From assembly GCA_002897995.1 (NCBI GenBank), contig BDTT01000112.1, forward strand, positions 1-52,500: a stretch of 52,500 bases of DNA. The letters are read 5' to 3'. The position numbers and the translations under genes were made by a program. This stretch comes from a bacterium BMS3Bbin10 (GTDB lineage: Bacteria > Pseudomonadota > Alphaproteobacteria > Rhizobiales > Methyloligellaceae). Shown here one piece after another: positions 8,501 to 17,353 of the stretch. The stretch's first letter is position 1. Each line of letters opens with the position of its first letter. The notes beneath the pieces were generated by a model, which had not been told where the DNA came from, made no database searches, and worked only from the letters and a program-made list of their open reading frames with translations.

Positions 8501-10939
8501 TCAGGCGCAGTTGGCGCCGCCGCCATTGGCCTGCGCCGCGCGCTTGAGCCGCCCAATCGGCTCAATGGTCCATTTTTCAAGCAGTGTGTCGAGTTCTTCC
8601 CGCTCGAAGGGTTTGGCCAGATAATCGTCAAGCCCGGCTTCCAGATATTGCTCGCGGTCCTCGGGGAAGGCGTTCGCGGTCAGCGCGACGATCGGCGGGC
8701 GTCTCCCCGCGCCGGGGGAGGCGTCGGCGTAGAGCTCGCATATCTCGCGCGTCGCATCCAGACCGTCCATTTCCGGCATGTGAATATCCATGAGGATCAG
8801 ATCGAAATGGCCCTGTTTGGACAAATAGGCGGCGCGCACGGCCTTGCAGGCCTCTTCTCCGTTGCGCGCATGAACCACATCGCAGCCGACCCGCTCCAGC
8901 ATCTTGCGGGCGAGCAGCGCGTTGATGTCATTGTCTTCGGCCAGAAGGACGCGGCGCGGACGCGGTTCGTCTGCGCCCTTCGCGCCGCCCTCAAGGGCGG
9001 CCAGCCGGCGCGCGGCGTCATGCAGGCCGGCATATTCCGACTGGCCCTCGGTGCTCAGTTGCGCGAACAGGGATGCGGGCCGGGCCGGGCGCACGAGATA
9101 GGCGTCGAAGCCGAGTTCCTTCAGCCGGGAAATTTCGCTGCGCTGGTGGGGGTCGATCATGACGATGGATTTCACATCGCCCGCGTCCCCGCGTGCATCG
9201 CGCGCATCGCGAAGAATCCTGGCGCTGTCGTCCAGCGCGTTGGCGTCGGCGATGACGGTGTCGAATGGCGCGCCCCGGTCGGCGGCGCTCCAGACCTCGA
9301 CCGTCGCCCCGGCCGGTTTGGCGCGTACCACCTGCGAGCCTGAACGCCTCAGCAGCGCCTCAACCGCATTGGCCTCCAGTTCTCCATCGCCGATAAGGAG
9401 AATCTTGCGCCCCTCGGGCGGACGCCAGTCATCGCGAAGCGTGCAGGTGCCCTGGGCGCTTTTGAGCGGAATCATGACGGTAAAGACAGAGCCCCGCCCG
9501 GCGTCGCTGGCGACGCTGATGTCTCCCTCCATCATTTCCACCAGCCGTTTGGATATGGCGAGGCCGAGGCCCGTCCCGCCATGGCGGCGCGCGAGCCCCG
9601 TGTCGGCCTGCTCGAACTCGCCGAAAATCGTCTCCAGCGCGTCCGGCGTCAGTCCCGCGCCGGTGTCGCGGACGGTAAAGCTCACGGCCACCGCGCCGGC
9701 GCGCCGGGCGGCCTCGTCCTCCTCGGCGCCGACTTCCAGGGTCACGCCGCCCTTGTCGGTGAATTTGATGGCGTTGGAGACGAGGTTCATCAGAACCTGG
9801 CGGATGCGCAGTTCGTCGCCAACCATGTTGGACGGCAGATCGGGGTCCGCATACCAGCCGATTTGCAGCCCCTTGTCATAGGCGCGCGGGGCCAGCAGCT
9901 CAACCACGCCCTGCACGGTGTCGGCGAGCGCGAAGGGCGCCGGGCGCAGCTCCAGTTTGCCGGCCTCGATCTTGGAGAAGTCGAGAATTTCGTCGATCAG
10001 GGACAATAATGTTTTTGCCGAAGTGTTGATGGCGCGGGCATATGTGCTCTGCTCGGGGGTCAGCTCGGTATCGGCCAGCAGGCCGGTCATCCCGAGGATC
10101 CCGTTCATGGGCGTGCGTATCTCATGGCTCATGGCCGCCAGAAAGCGGGACTTTGCGCGGTTCGCGCTTTCGGCGTCTTCGCGGGCCTCCTGCAACACAT
10201 TTTCGGCGTGGCGCTGCTCGGAGATATCATGCCCGACACACTGGACTTCCTTCAGATTGCCCTCTTCGTCGCAAATCGGAAACTCCTTCCAGGAGAACCA
10301 GCGCGGACCCTCGGCGGTTTCGAGGGATTGCTCGTAGCAATAGGGCATGGCGTCCCGCAGCAGCGCCAGGACCTCGTCTTCGCTGGTCCCCTCGAGCACC
10401 ACCGGCTCGAAAACGCGGCCGATCACGTCTTTCTGGCTCACCGCGAATGTGCGGCAGAACGTGTCATTCGCGAATGTCAGGCGGCGGGCCTCGTCGCGGC
10501 GCACGATCAGATCGCCCTGATTGTCGAGCAGATCGCGATAGCGCGTTTCGCTTTCACGCAGCTCCCAGTGCAGATCGCGCAGCGATTCGATGCCGCCATC
10601 GAGGCGGGTGGCCAGGTGCTGCAGGATTGTTCCCTGTATATTTTCCAGGCCCGCGTCCCGCTGGGCCCATAACAGGGCAGCGGCCGCGCCGGCCAGCGCC
10701 AGGGCCGCCAGCAGGATTGCCGTCTGCGCGCCAAGCCACTGGGCATCCTGCGCGAAGGCCAGGCCGGCAATCGCCGTGGCGGCGACAGCCAGAGTAGCGG
10801 GGGGCAGGATGGCCTTGAGGCGGTTGCGCTTTCCATCCGCCGCGCCGGCGGGCGGACCGCCATGGCCCGGTGCAAGAACAGTGTTCGTATTGGCCGGCTT
10901 CAAGCCGCCGGCGGGAGTGAAATTGTGTGGATGCAACAC
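8501..10939 (-). CDS. Hybrid sensor histidine kinase with PAS domain and two receiver domains
   Basis: A membrane-bound two-component kinase of 812 residues from a GTG start. Two hydrophobic segments sit near residues 43-63 and 70-92. A PAS domain (about 130-245) precedes a HisKA domain with phospho-accepting His272 in SHEIRTPMNG. The ATPase domain carries the N-box (LMNLVSNAIKF, Asn389) and glycine boxes DTGAGL and GGTGLGLAI. A first receiver-like domain (about 511-630) is degenerate: the acid pair is replaced by GDGE and the usual C-terminal Lys by Arg617, though Asp565 remains. The second receiver (about 661-790) is complete, with ED at 668-669, Asp718 in LMDIHMPEMDG, and KPF. No response regulator gene is adjacent. 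The signal is unknown. Confidence 0.93.
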   Translation of the reverse strand: MLHPHNFTPAGGLKPANTNTVLAPGHGGPPAGAADGKRNRLKAILPPATLAVAATAIAGLAFAQDAQWLGAQTAILLAALALAGAAAALLWAQRDAGLENIQGTILQHLATRLDGGIESLRDLHWELRESETRYRDLLDNQGDLIVRRDEARRLTFANDTFCRTFAVSQKDVIGRVFEPVVLEGTSEDEVLALLRDAMPYCYEQSLETAEGPRWFSWKEFPICDEEGNLKEVQCVGHDISEQRHAENVLQEAREDAESANRAKSRFLAAMSHEIRTPMNGILGMTGLLADTELTPEQSTYARAINTSAKTLLSLIDEILDFSKIEAGKLELRPAPFALADTVQGVVELLAPRAYDKGLQIGWYADPDLPSNMVGDELRIRQVLMNLVSNAIKFTDKGGVTLEVGAEEDEAARRAGAVAVSFTVRDTGAGLTPDALETIFGEFEQADTGLARRHGGTGLGLAISKRLVEMMEGDISVASDAGRGSVFTVMIPLKSAQGTCTLRDDWRPPEGRKILLIGDGELEANAVEALLRRSGSQVVRAKPAGATVEVWSAADRGAPFDTVIADANALDDSARILRDARDARGDAGDVKSIVMIDPHQRSEISRLKELGFDAYLVRPARPASLFAQLSTEGQSEYAGLHDAARRLAALEGGAKGADEPRPRRVLLAEDNDINALLARKMLERVGCDVVHARNGEEACKAVRAAYLSKQGHFDLILMDIHMPEMDGLDATREICELYADASPGAGRRPPIVALTANAFPEDREQYLEAGLDDYLAKPFEREELDTLLEKWTIEPIGRLKRAAQANGGGANCA

Positions 10940-11136
10940 GGACCTTACGCCAACTCGCGGGGAGTGCCAGACCCCCGAACGCCACAGCAGGCTTCAAGAC
11001 AACCAGATTTTGCTTGAGAAACCCTTACCTCCCGCGGTGAATTGACCGGGCGGCAGGGGCGAAACCCTCGCGGCGCGATTGATTTCGCTCCTGAGTGCGT
11101 TAGAAAGACCTGAAAGCAGCCACCAGGATCAGGCCC

Positions 11137-11415
11137 ATGTCAGTTGAAGACTCCATCAAGGCGAAGTTGACCGAGGCTTTTTCCCCCTCCGGCCTGACTG
11201 TGCTCAATCAGTCGCACCTGCATGCGACCCATGCCTCGTCGCCGGGCACCGGAGAGAGCCATTTCAAGGTTGAGATCGTGTCGGAGGATTTTGCGGGCCT
11301 GTCGCGCGTGGAGCGGCACCGCATGGTCAACGAGGCGCTCGGCGCCCTCCTGGCCGGGCCGGTGCACGCGCTGTCCATCAAGGCGGCGACCCCGGCGGAA
11401 TCTCAACAAAACTGA
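11137..11415 (+). CDS. bolA: BolA family protein
   Basis: BolA-type proteins pair with monothiol glutaredoxins in iron-sulfur and iron homeostasis, and some bind DNA. The 92-residue product has the full fold: MSVEDSIKAKLTEAFSPSGL, the SHLHATHA segment with candidate metal-binding histidines, SHFKVEIVSEDFAGLSRVERHRMVNEAL (the class II helix-turn-helix-like part), and the family ending PVHALSIKAATP. It begins 200 bases from the divergent histidine kinase and its stop lies one base before the acetyltransferase ATG, so the two are probably cotranscribed. Confidence 0.93.
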   Translation: MSVEDSIKAKLTEAFSPSGLTVLNQSHLHATHASSPGTGESHFKVEIVSEDFAGLSRVERHRMVNEALGALLAGPVHALSIKAATPAESQQN

Positions 11416-11416
11416 T

Positions 11417-11869
11417 ATGCCGGGAACGGATACAGACTGGTCCTTGCGGCGCATGCCGCCGGACGACGCGCAATTCCTCGAGGCGCTCGCGGAAGCGGGT
11501 ATGCCGCACCAGGACATGGCGGAGACAAACGGCGCTTTTTTCATTCTCGCCGACGGCGGCGGCCGGGCGCTCGGCTATTGCGGCTATGAACTGCTGGGCC
11601 AGTCCCTGGCGCTGATCCGCTCCTGCGTGGTGCCGCGCGCTCATCGCGGCAAGGGCGCCGGACGGGCCATGATCGCTGCTCTCATTGAAAGACTGGCCGG
11701 GGAGGGAAGGCGCGAGCTGTATCTCTTTACGGTGGATGCCGGCCCGTTCTTCGCGCGGTTCGGATTTGAGCTGTCGCCGCGCGCGGCGGCCCCGGAGGCA
11801 ATACGCGCATCATCGCAGTTCGACATGGCGTGCTGCGAGGGCGCCGTGCTTATGCGGCGGGCGCCTTAA
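11417..11869 (+). CDS. GNAT family N-acetyltransferase, ArsN2-like
   Basis: A 150-residue acetyltransferase. Motif A for acetyl-CoA binding is VPRAHRGKGAGRAMI (R-G-K-G-A-G-R), followed by LYLFTVDAGPFFARFGFELSPR and a tail (APEAIRASSQFDMACCEGAVLMRR) that resembles arsenic-associated ArsN2 proteins. No other ars gene is present, so the substrate is open. The frame extends upstream inside bolA, but the ATG at 11417, directly after the bolA stop, gives a normal-length protein. Downstream it converges on the DUF937 gene with only 17 bases between stops. Confidence 0.8.
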   Translation: MPGTDTDWSLRRMPPDDAQFLEALAEAGMPHQDMAETNGAFFILADGGGRALGYCGYELLGQSLALIRSCVVPRAHRGKGAGRAMIAALIERLAGEGRRELYLFTVDAGPFFARFGFELSPRAAAPEAIRASSQFDMACCEGAVLMRRAP

Positions 11870-11886
11870 CGCGCCGCGCTGATGCT

Positions 11887-12552
11887 CTAACGGCGGGCCC
11901 CCAGCACAGCATCGAAGATATCGTCCATGACCGATCCATCGCCGTCGGCGTCGAACATCGAGCCGAAGATATCCGCGCCGCTGGTGGGCAGGCTGCCGGG
12001 CGCTGCTTGCGAGCCCTGCTCCAGCGGGGTGCCTTTCAGAATGTCCGAGAGCGGCCCGAAAGGGTCATCGCCCTGCTGCCGCCGCGGCGTCGGCCGCCCG
12101 CCGCCCAGAACCTGCCCCAGAATATCGCCGAGGGGATTCTGGCCGTTCTTGAACAGCGCGCCCATGATCATCGGCGCGATATAGGGGAGCATGGATTTGA
12201 GAATATCGGCGCCGACCCCGGTCTGCTGCGCGGCCCGGTCCGCCACCGCGCGGCTGACTTCCTTGGAGCCGAACAGATGACCGAGGATCTTGTCGCCATC
12301 GGTTTTCGTTCCTGCATCGGCGAAGACATTCGCGTCGTCTAGATAGCGTTCGTGCCGCCCGCCCCCCAGCGCGCCCAGAAGCGCGCCCAGACCCTCGCTC
12401 GTGTCCGTATTGCGTTTAAGCCCGGTGGAAAAGGCCGGCAGAAGATTGCGCAGAACATCTGCGCTCTGCTGCTCGTTCAGGCCGAATTGCCGCCCCAGTT
12501 TCGTCATCGCCTGGCCGCCCTGGGCGGTTGAAATCATGTCAAACAGGTTCAT
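11887..12552 (-). CDS. DUF937 domain-containing protein
   Basis: The 221-residue product starts MNLFDMISTAQGGQAMTKLGRQFGL and continues with NEQQSADVLRNLLPAFSTGLKRN, the typical DUF937 pattern of an Ala/Gly/Leu-rich helical domain. A second helical half (VGADILKSMLPYIAPMIMGALFKNG) is followed by a Gly/Pro-rich linker and an acidic tail (FDADGDGSVMDDIFDAVLG) resembling a calcium-binding loop. There is no signal peptide and no enzyme motif. Function of the family is not established; the related YidB domain protein is structural only. The gene stands alone on the reverse strand. Confidence 0.85.
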   Translation of the reverse strand: MNLFDMISTAQGGQAMTKLGRQFGLNEQQSADVLRNLLPAFSTGLKRNTDTSEGLGALLGALGGGRHERYLDDANVFADAGTKTDGDKILGHLFGSKEVSRAVADRAAQQTGVGADILKSMLPYIAPMIMGALFKNGQNPLGDILGQVLGGGRPTPRRQQGDDPFGPLSDILKGTPLEQGSQAAPGSLPTSGADIFGSMFDADGDGSVMDDIFDAVLGARR

Positions 12553-12673
12553 GGGATTCTGTGTCCGCTTGCTGTTCCGGCATTGCCCGGATTACCGCCA
12601 AATTCCACGCAACTATATTTCCGATCCGGGGCCAGGGAAACGATATTGTGCCGAAGGTCATGCGCAAGGGCCG

Positions 12674-13126
12674 TCACCCCGGCAGCGCCGGCGCCTCGCG
12701 CGGCGCCGCGCCTTCCCGGCGCCGCAACTCGTAAACGACCGCCCAGGCGGCGATGACCACGCCAAGAGCCGCGACATAGACGCGAATCGGCTCGAAATAA
12801 GTGAGCAGCAGCTCGCTGCCGAAAACCAGCAGCAGGATCTGGTTGCAGACCGGACAGGCGATGCCCACGAAAGCGAGTACGCCCCCGGCCCCCATCGTCT
12901 TGTTGGAACAGAACGGGCGGCGGACCGTCACATAGGCGCCGGTCAGCAGCGCAAGCAGGGCCAGCAGGGCGATCTCCCAGTCCCCCGCCGGCGTCATCCG
13001 GACGAAGAACGGGTTTTGCCAGAGGGCGGCGACCGTTCCGAGCAATATAAACGCCGCCGCCGCGACGCCCAGACCGGCCATCGCCCGCCCGGTGCTTATT
13101 TGCTCAATGAGCGCCCTGGCTTTCAT
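12674..13126 (-). CDS. Four-helix membrane protein with Cys motif, partner of ferric-reductase-like protein
   Basis: The 150-residue product has four predicted membrane helices: MAGLGVAAAAFILLGTVAAL, WEIALLALLALLTGAYVTV, GAGGVLAFVGIACPVCNQILLLVFG and VYVAALGVVIAAWAVVYEL. The third carries CPVC, a C-x-x-C pair, and a further cysteine sits just before it (RPFCSNK), which suggests a redox or metal-binding role. The start at 13126 has GGAGG close upstream and lies 16 bases after the ferric-reductase-like gene, so they form an operon. I cannot assign a named family; a VKOR-like or DoxX/MauE-like role is only a guess. Confidence 0.75.
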   Translation of the reverse strand: MKARALIEQISTGRAMAGLGVAAAAFILLGTVAALWQNPFFVRMTPAGDWEIALLALLALLTGAYVTVRRPFCSNKTMGAGGVLAFVGIACPVCNQILLLVFGSELLLTYFEPIRVYVAALGVVIAAWAVVYELRRREGAAPREAPALPG

Positions 13127-13142
13127 CTTTCCTCCCGGGTTC

Positions 13143-13943
13143 TCAGCGCGACGCCGTGAACCCGTCCGGCGGCGCAACGGCTTCTTTTCTGCGTTCCCAC
13201 GAGGGGGCCGGTTTGCGCCGCGAACTCCGTTTAGATCTCCAGGTCTTCACGAAGGCGGCAAACTGGAGCAGGGAAACGAACAGGATCAGCCCGGCAAAGG
13301 GAAGCTGCGCCCAGTTCGGGTCCGGCATGCTCCTGTGGAAGTCCTGAAAGTGGAGATAAAGGAAATACGCCGTGTGAATGACGATCAGCATCCACAAGAC
13401 ATAGGCGCTCTGCTGCAGGAACTTCCAGACAGGCCCGCTGAGCACCCGCTGGCTCCAGTCGTTGGAGGCGAACGCCAGGACAAGACCATAGACCAGGGCA
13501 ACGATGCCGATCACGTTGGCCAATCCGAATCCGTGCTGGAGCATGACATAGACGCCTGTCGCGGGATGGAGTTCATAGCCGAAAAGGCGGATCAGGTCCC
13601 ATTGGACCCAGCCGGCGAGGATGACGACCGTATGGGCGACCGCGAGCAGGACGCCGTAGATTCCTATCTCCCGCCGCCAGGGAATGGCTTTGCGGAATAT
13701 CCCCGACAGGCGGGCCAGCGGCCCTATGGCCATGGATATGGCGATCAGGACCACGCTCATGTCTCCGAGAGCCCTGTTCCAGCGATGCATCTCCGACCAT
13801 TGCGCGCGCGATTCCAGGAACACATATGTGCCGAGACCGGCGACGAGCAACACGAGAAGATGCCGGGTCTTCCACCCCAAACTCAACCGTCTTGAAGGCT
13901 TGCCTGAAATTCCGGCGGATTCGTTCTGGGCTGTTTCGTTCAT
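13143..13943 (-). CDS. Ferric reductase-like transmembrane protein (haem b binding type)
   Basis: A 266-residue membrane protein with about six helices and the ferric-reductase-like arrangement found in MsrQ (YedZ) and NOX-type proteins. Histidines suited to haem ligation occur in helices: LLAVAHTVVILAG, VYVMLQHGFGLANVIG, and LWMLIVIHTAYFLYLHF. Helices include HLLVLLVAGLGTYVFL, MSVVLIAISMAIGPLARL and LPFAGLILFVSLLQF. There is no FAD/NAD domain, so electrons must come from a separate partner. No msrP gene is adjacent; instead the next gene encodes the cysteine-bearing membrane protein. GAGGAACA precedes the ATG. The substrate is unknown. Confidence 0.82.
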   Translation of the reverse strand: MNETAQNESAGISGKPSRRLSLGWKTRHLLVLLVAGLGTYVFLESRAQWSEMHRWNRALGDMSVVLIAISMAIGPLARLSGIFRKAIPWRREIGIYGVLLAVAHTVVILAGWVQWDLIRLFGYELHPATGVYVMLQHGFGLANVIGIVALVYGLVLAFASNDWSQRVLSGPVWKFLQQSAYVLWMLIVIHTAYFLYLHFQDFHRSMPDPNWAQLPFAGLILFVSLLQFAAFVKTWRSKRSSRRKPAPSWERRKEAVAPPDGFTASR

Positions 13944-14089
13944 TGTTCCTCGCGTCCAGGAAGGGAAAAAAGAGCAGACTTCTAAGCTTTATGCCACGCC
14001 CGTTGTGCAACTATGTATGGCGAAACTGTGGCTGCAACCGTTTTCCGCGATGACATTAAAGACAGCACGGTTTGTTCATGCTTCGCGCT

Positions 14090-15370
14090 CTAGCGGGCCG
14101 GCTTGTCCTTCTCCCTGGCAATCCTGAGCGAGGTGATCTTGTTGCGGTGGCGGCGCAGCACCTCGAAGCGGAAGCCATCGAAGGAGAAGGCCTGGCCCGG
14201 CTGCGGGATTGTCTGCGCCTTGTGGATGACGAGGCCGGCCACGGTGGTTGCTTCTTCCTCCGGCAGATCCCAGTCCTTGGCCCGGTTCAGGTCGCGCGTG
14301 GGCACGGAGCCTTCGACCTGCACGCTGCCGTCGGGCAACGAGCGTATGCCGCTCTCCAGCTCGTCATGCTCATCGGTGATCTGGCCGACAATCTCCTCCA
14401 GTATGTCTTCCAGCGTCACCAGTCCCTGCACCTCGCCATATTCGTCCACCACCAGGGAAAAATGGCGCTTGCGCCGCAGGAACGCACTGAGCTGCGCCTT
14501 GAGAGACGTTGTGTCGGGCACGAACCAGGGCTCGGTGGCAATGGCCAGCACATCCAGTTTGGACAAGTCCGCGCCCGCATCGCGCACCGCCTGAAGCAGC
14601 GTCTTGGCGTGCAGGATGCCGACGATGTTCTCAGGTTCGCCCTGCCACAGCGGCAGCCGTGTATAGGGGCTCCCGAGCGCCTGATCGACGATTTTTTCGG
14701 GCGGGTCGTCCGCATTGATGGCGTGCATCTTGGTGCGGTGGATCATGACATCTTCCACCTCCATCTCCGTCAGATCGAGCACGCCGCCGAGCATGTCCCG
14801 GTCGTGCTTGATGATGGCGCGGTCCTTGTGATGAAGGTCGATGGCGCTGCGCAGCTCGTCATGGGCCGACAGAACGGCGGCGTCTTCCTCCACCTTGGGT
14901 CCGAACAGCGCAAAAAAGAAGCGCACGATCATCTGGACCGCATAGGTCACCGGCCCCAGCAGCGCGACGATCAGCGCGATGGCCGGAGCCACCGCCAGCG
15001 CGGCGCGGTCCGGGTTGGAAATGGCGTAGGTCTTCGGCATGACTTCCCCGAAAACGAGCACCAGCGCGGTCATCGTCAGCGTTGCGTAGACGATGCCGGC
15101 CTCGCCGAAGACGGCCAGGAACAGGCTCGTCGCCAGCGCGGAAGCGAGAATATTCACAAGATTGTTGCCGAGCAGAATGGCGCCGATCAGCTTCTCCGGC
15201 TTGGCCCTGAGCCGGTTCACCAGCCCGGCGCGTTTCGAGCCGTCCCGCTCCAGGGTGTGCATGCGCGCGCGCGACGCGGCGGTCAGCGCCGTTTCCGAAC
15301 CGGAAAAGAACGCCGAGACAATGACGAGCACGCATATGGTGCCCAGGAGGAGCGCGAGTCCGAGGGTCAT
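14090..15370 (-). CDS. HlyC/CorC family transporter (CNNM/DUF21 + CBS pair + CorC_HlyC domain)
   Basis: A 426-residue inner-membrane protein of the CorB/CNNM type, implicated in magnesium or cobalt efflux and resistance. The N-terminal DUF21 membrane domain (about 1-190) includes FFSGSETALTAASRARM and AILLGNNLVNILASALAT. Two CBS domains follow (about 205-330; VEDVMIHRTKMHAI, VVDEYGEVQGLVTLEDILEEIVG). A C-terminal CorC_HlyC domain (about 345-420) contains VAGLVIHKAQTIPQPGQ. Its ATG overlaps the aroB stop (15367-15370), so it is the last gene of an aroK-aroB-corC operon. The hemolysin label of the family is historical. Confidence 0.92.
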   Translation of the reverse strand: MTLGLALLLGTICVLVIVSAFFSGSETALTAASRARMHTLERDGSKRAGLVNRLRAKPEKLIGAILLGNNLVNILASALATSLFLAVFGEAGIVYATLTMTALVLVFGEVMPKTYAISNPDRAALAVAPAIALIVALLGPVTYAVQMIVRFFFALFGPKVEEDAAVLSAHDELRSAIDLHHKDRAIIKHDRDMLGGVLDLTEMEVEDVMIHRTKMHAINADDPPEKIVDQALGSPYTRLPLWQGEPENIVGILHAKTLLQAVRDAGADLSKLDVLAIATEPWFVPDTTSLKAQLSAFLRRKRHFSLVVDEYGEVQGLVTLEDILEEIVGQITDEHDELESGIRSLPDGSVQVEGSVPTRDLNRAKDWDLPEEEATTVAGLVIHKAQTIPQPGQAFSFDGFRFEVLRRHRNKITSLRIAREKDKPAR

Positions 15371-16515
15371 TTTCCGCTACATTTGCGCTTGAGGAAGTCC
15401 TGCAATTTTTCCATGTCCATCCGGTGCTCGACATAGGCCTCGCCGATGCCGCGCACGAGAATGAAAGCCGGCCTGCCGGCCTGCACCTTCTTGTCCTGTG
15501 CGATCAGCGCGAGCAGCACGCCGGCGCCAGGCGCTCCGCCCGGGATCCGGCCGATCTCCACGGGCAGCCCGGCGGCCTTGAAATGGGCGATCGCGCGCTG
15601 GGCGTCCTGTCCGGAGCAAAGTCCCATTTCATTGGAAAACTCGAAAGCCAGCGCCATGCCGATGGAAATCGCTTCGCCATGCAGAAGACGGTCCGAGTAG
15701 CCCGCATGGGCCTCCAGGGCATGACCGAAGGTATGACCCAGATTGAGAAGCGCGCGCTTGCCCGATTCGCGTTCGTCCTCGGCGACGATCGCCGCCTTTG
15801 CGCGGCAGCTGGTCTCGATGGCCTGGCCGCGCGCCGGCCCGCCGGCGAAGATTTCGGCGCGCGATTTTTCGAGCCAGTTGAAGAATTCGACATCGCCCAG
15901 CAGCCCGTATTTGACGACTTCCGCATAGCCGGCGCGGAATTGCCTTTCGGGCAGACTCATCAGCACATCGGTGTCGCTAATCACCAGCCGCGGCTGGTGG
16001 AACGTCCCGATGAGGTTCTTGCCCTGGGGCGTGTTTATGCCGGTCTTTCCGCCGACCGACGAGTCCACCTGCGCCAGCAGCGATGTCGGAATCTGAACAA
16101 GGGCGACGCCGCGCCGCAGGATACTCGCCGCGAAGCCTGCAATGTCGCCCACGACGCCGCCGCCAAAGGCTATGACCGCATCGCCGCGCTCGATGCCCAG
16201 CTCCAGCAGGCGCTCGCACAGCGAAGCGAGTTCGGAGAAACTCTTGGTCGCCTCGCCCGGTTTCAGCGTGATCGTGCCGGCGTGGGGGCATGTGTCCCCC
16301 AGAGCGCCCAGAAGAGTATCGAGATGGGCCCCCGCGACATTTTCATCCGTAACGATGGCGCATTTGACCGCGCCGAGCCGTTCAAAGATCAGCGCGCCCG
16401 ACCGGGCCAGCAGTCCGCCGCCGATAACGATGTCATAACTGCGCGCTCCAAGCCCGACCGGAACTATGCGCGTGTCTGCGCTCAATGCGTCCTGCATTCC
16501 TGGGTCCGCGTCCAT
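15367..16515 (-). CDS. aroB: 3-dehydroquinate synthase
   Basis: Second enzyme of the shikimate pathway: converts DAHP to 3-dehydroquinate using NAD and a divalent metal. Family motifs are complete: GDAVIAFGGGVVGDIAGFAAS for NAD, QIPTSLLAQVDSSVGGKTGIN, KNLIGTFHQP, RAGYAEVVKYG, and the metal-binding NLGHTFGHALEA and LLHGEAISIGM. A frame is open to 16551, overlapping aroK. The ATG at 16515 is chosen because it follows the aroK stop by ten bases; ATG 16497 is also possible. It is translationally coupled to the CorC gene downstream. Usual family length is 350-380; this copy has about 382 residues. Confidence 0.95.
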   Translation of the reverse strand: MDADPGMQDALSADTRIVPVGLGARSYDIVIGGGLLARSGALIFERLGAVKCAIVTDENVAGAHLDTLLGALGDTCPHAGTITLKPGEATKSFSELASLCERLLELGIERGDAVIAFGGGVVGDIAGFAASILRRGVALVQIPTSLLAQVDSSVGGKTGINTPQGKNLIGTFHQPRLVISDTDVLMSLPERQFRAGYAEVVKYGLLGDVEFFNWLEKSRAEIFAGGPARGQAIETSCRAKAAIVAEDERESGKRALLNLGHTFGHALEAHAGYSDRLLHGEAISIGMALAFEFSNEMGLCSGQDAQRAIAHFKAAGLPVEIGRIPGGAPGAGVLLALIAQDKKVQAGRPAFILVRGIGEAYVEHRMDMEKLQDFLKRKCSGK

Positions 16516-16525
16516 TGGGCCCGCG

Positions 16526-17146
16526 CTAACCTTCCGCCTTCTGACCGCCATCTCCCGCCAGCGCCGGGCAGTTGGCCAATGCGTCCATGATTTCGCCGAC
16601 GATCACGTCGTGCGGCACATCGCGGCTGACCGCCGTGATGTCTGCGCTTTCATAGACCGGGTATCGTTCATCCATCAAGCGCTTCATGACCTCTTTCGGG
16701 TCGCCCGTCTTGAGCAGCGGCCGGTGGTCTCTGCGGCGCACCCGCTCCAGAAGAATTTTCAGTTCGGCCTTGAGCCATATGGAAATACCCTGCTTTGCGA
16801 TGGTTTTCCGGGTCTGTTCGTTCATATAGGCGCCACCCCCGGTAGCGAGTACCTGAGGCCCGCCGTCCAGCAGCCGGGAGATCACCTTGCGTTCGCCGTC
16901 GCGGAAGTGGTTCTCGCCGTGATCGGCGAAGATATCGGAGATACTTTTGCCCGCGGCGCGCTCGATTTCCGTATCCGCGTCGACAAAGGCGAGGTCGAGC
17001 TGCCTGGCCAGCCTCCGTCCGATCGCCGTTTTGCCGGCGCCCATAAGGCCAATCAGGACAATGCTTCGTTCTCCCAGATTCGCGCGTATCGCTTTCGACC
17101 TGGCGTCATTGTCTGCGCGCTTGCGTGATTGAGCCCTGGACGGCAT
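16526..17146 (-). CDS. aroK: Shikimate kinase
   Basis: Phosphorylates shikimate with ATP, pairing with AroB downstream. Walker A is GLMGAGKTAIGRRLA, the substrate Asp is in FVDADTEIE, the shikimate-binding Arg in HFRDGERKVI, GGGAYM follows, and the lid carries RRDHRPLL. The ATG at 17146 gives 206 residues with a basic 25-residue leader before the fold, common in alphaproteobacterial AroK; the frame is open further up to 17248 but without a better start. The gene is divergent from the small membrane protein and xerD, an arrangement I recall from other alphaproteobacteria. Confidence 0.95.
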   Translation of the reverse strand: MPSRAQSRKRADNDARSKAIRANLGERSIVLIGLMGAGKTAIGRRLARQLDLAFVDADTEIERAAGKSISDIFADHGENHFRDGERKVISRLLDGGPQVLATGGGAYMNEQTRKTIAKQGISIWLKAELKILLERVRRRDHRPLLKTGDPKEVMKRLMDERYPVYESADITAVSRDVPHDVIVGEIMDALANCPALAGDGGQKAEG

Positions 17147-17353
17147 TGTGAAACGTCTCTCATCTCCAGTGCGGTCCGATACAGGTTGCAAGGCGACCGC
17201 AAGGTCTTTTACTTTGCCATTCCGAGGATGCCTATCGAAATTGCGCAACGGAAGAGGTTGCGGTGACGGGCTCGATGCGGTGTATACAGATCATGTCCAG
17301 ACAGTTGTCAGGAAATTTGCGGCGGTGAAACACCAGGGTCCGGACCAAGAATA

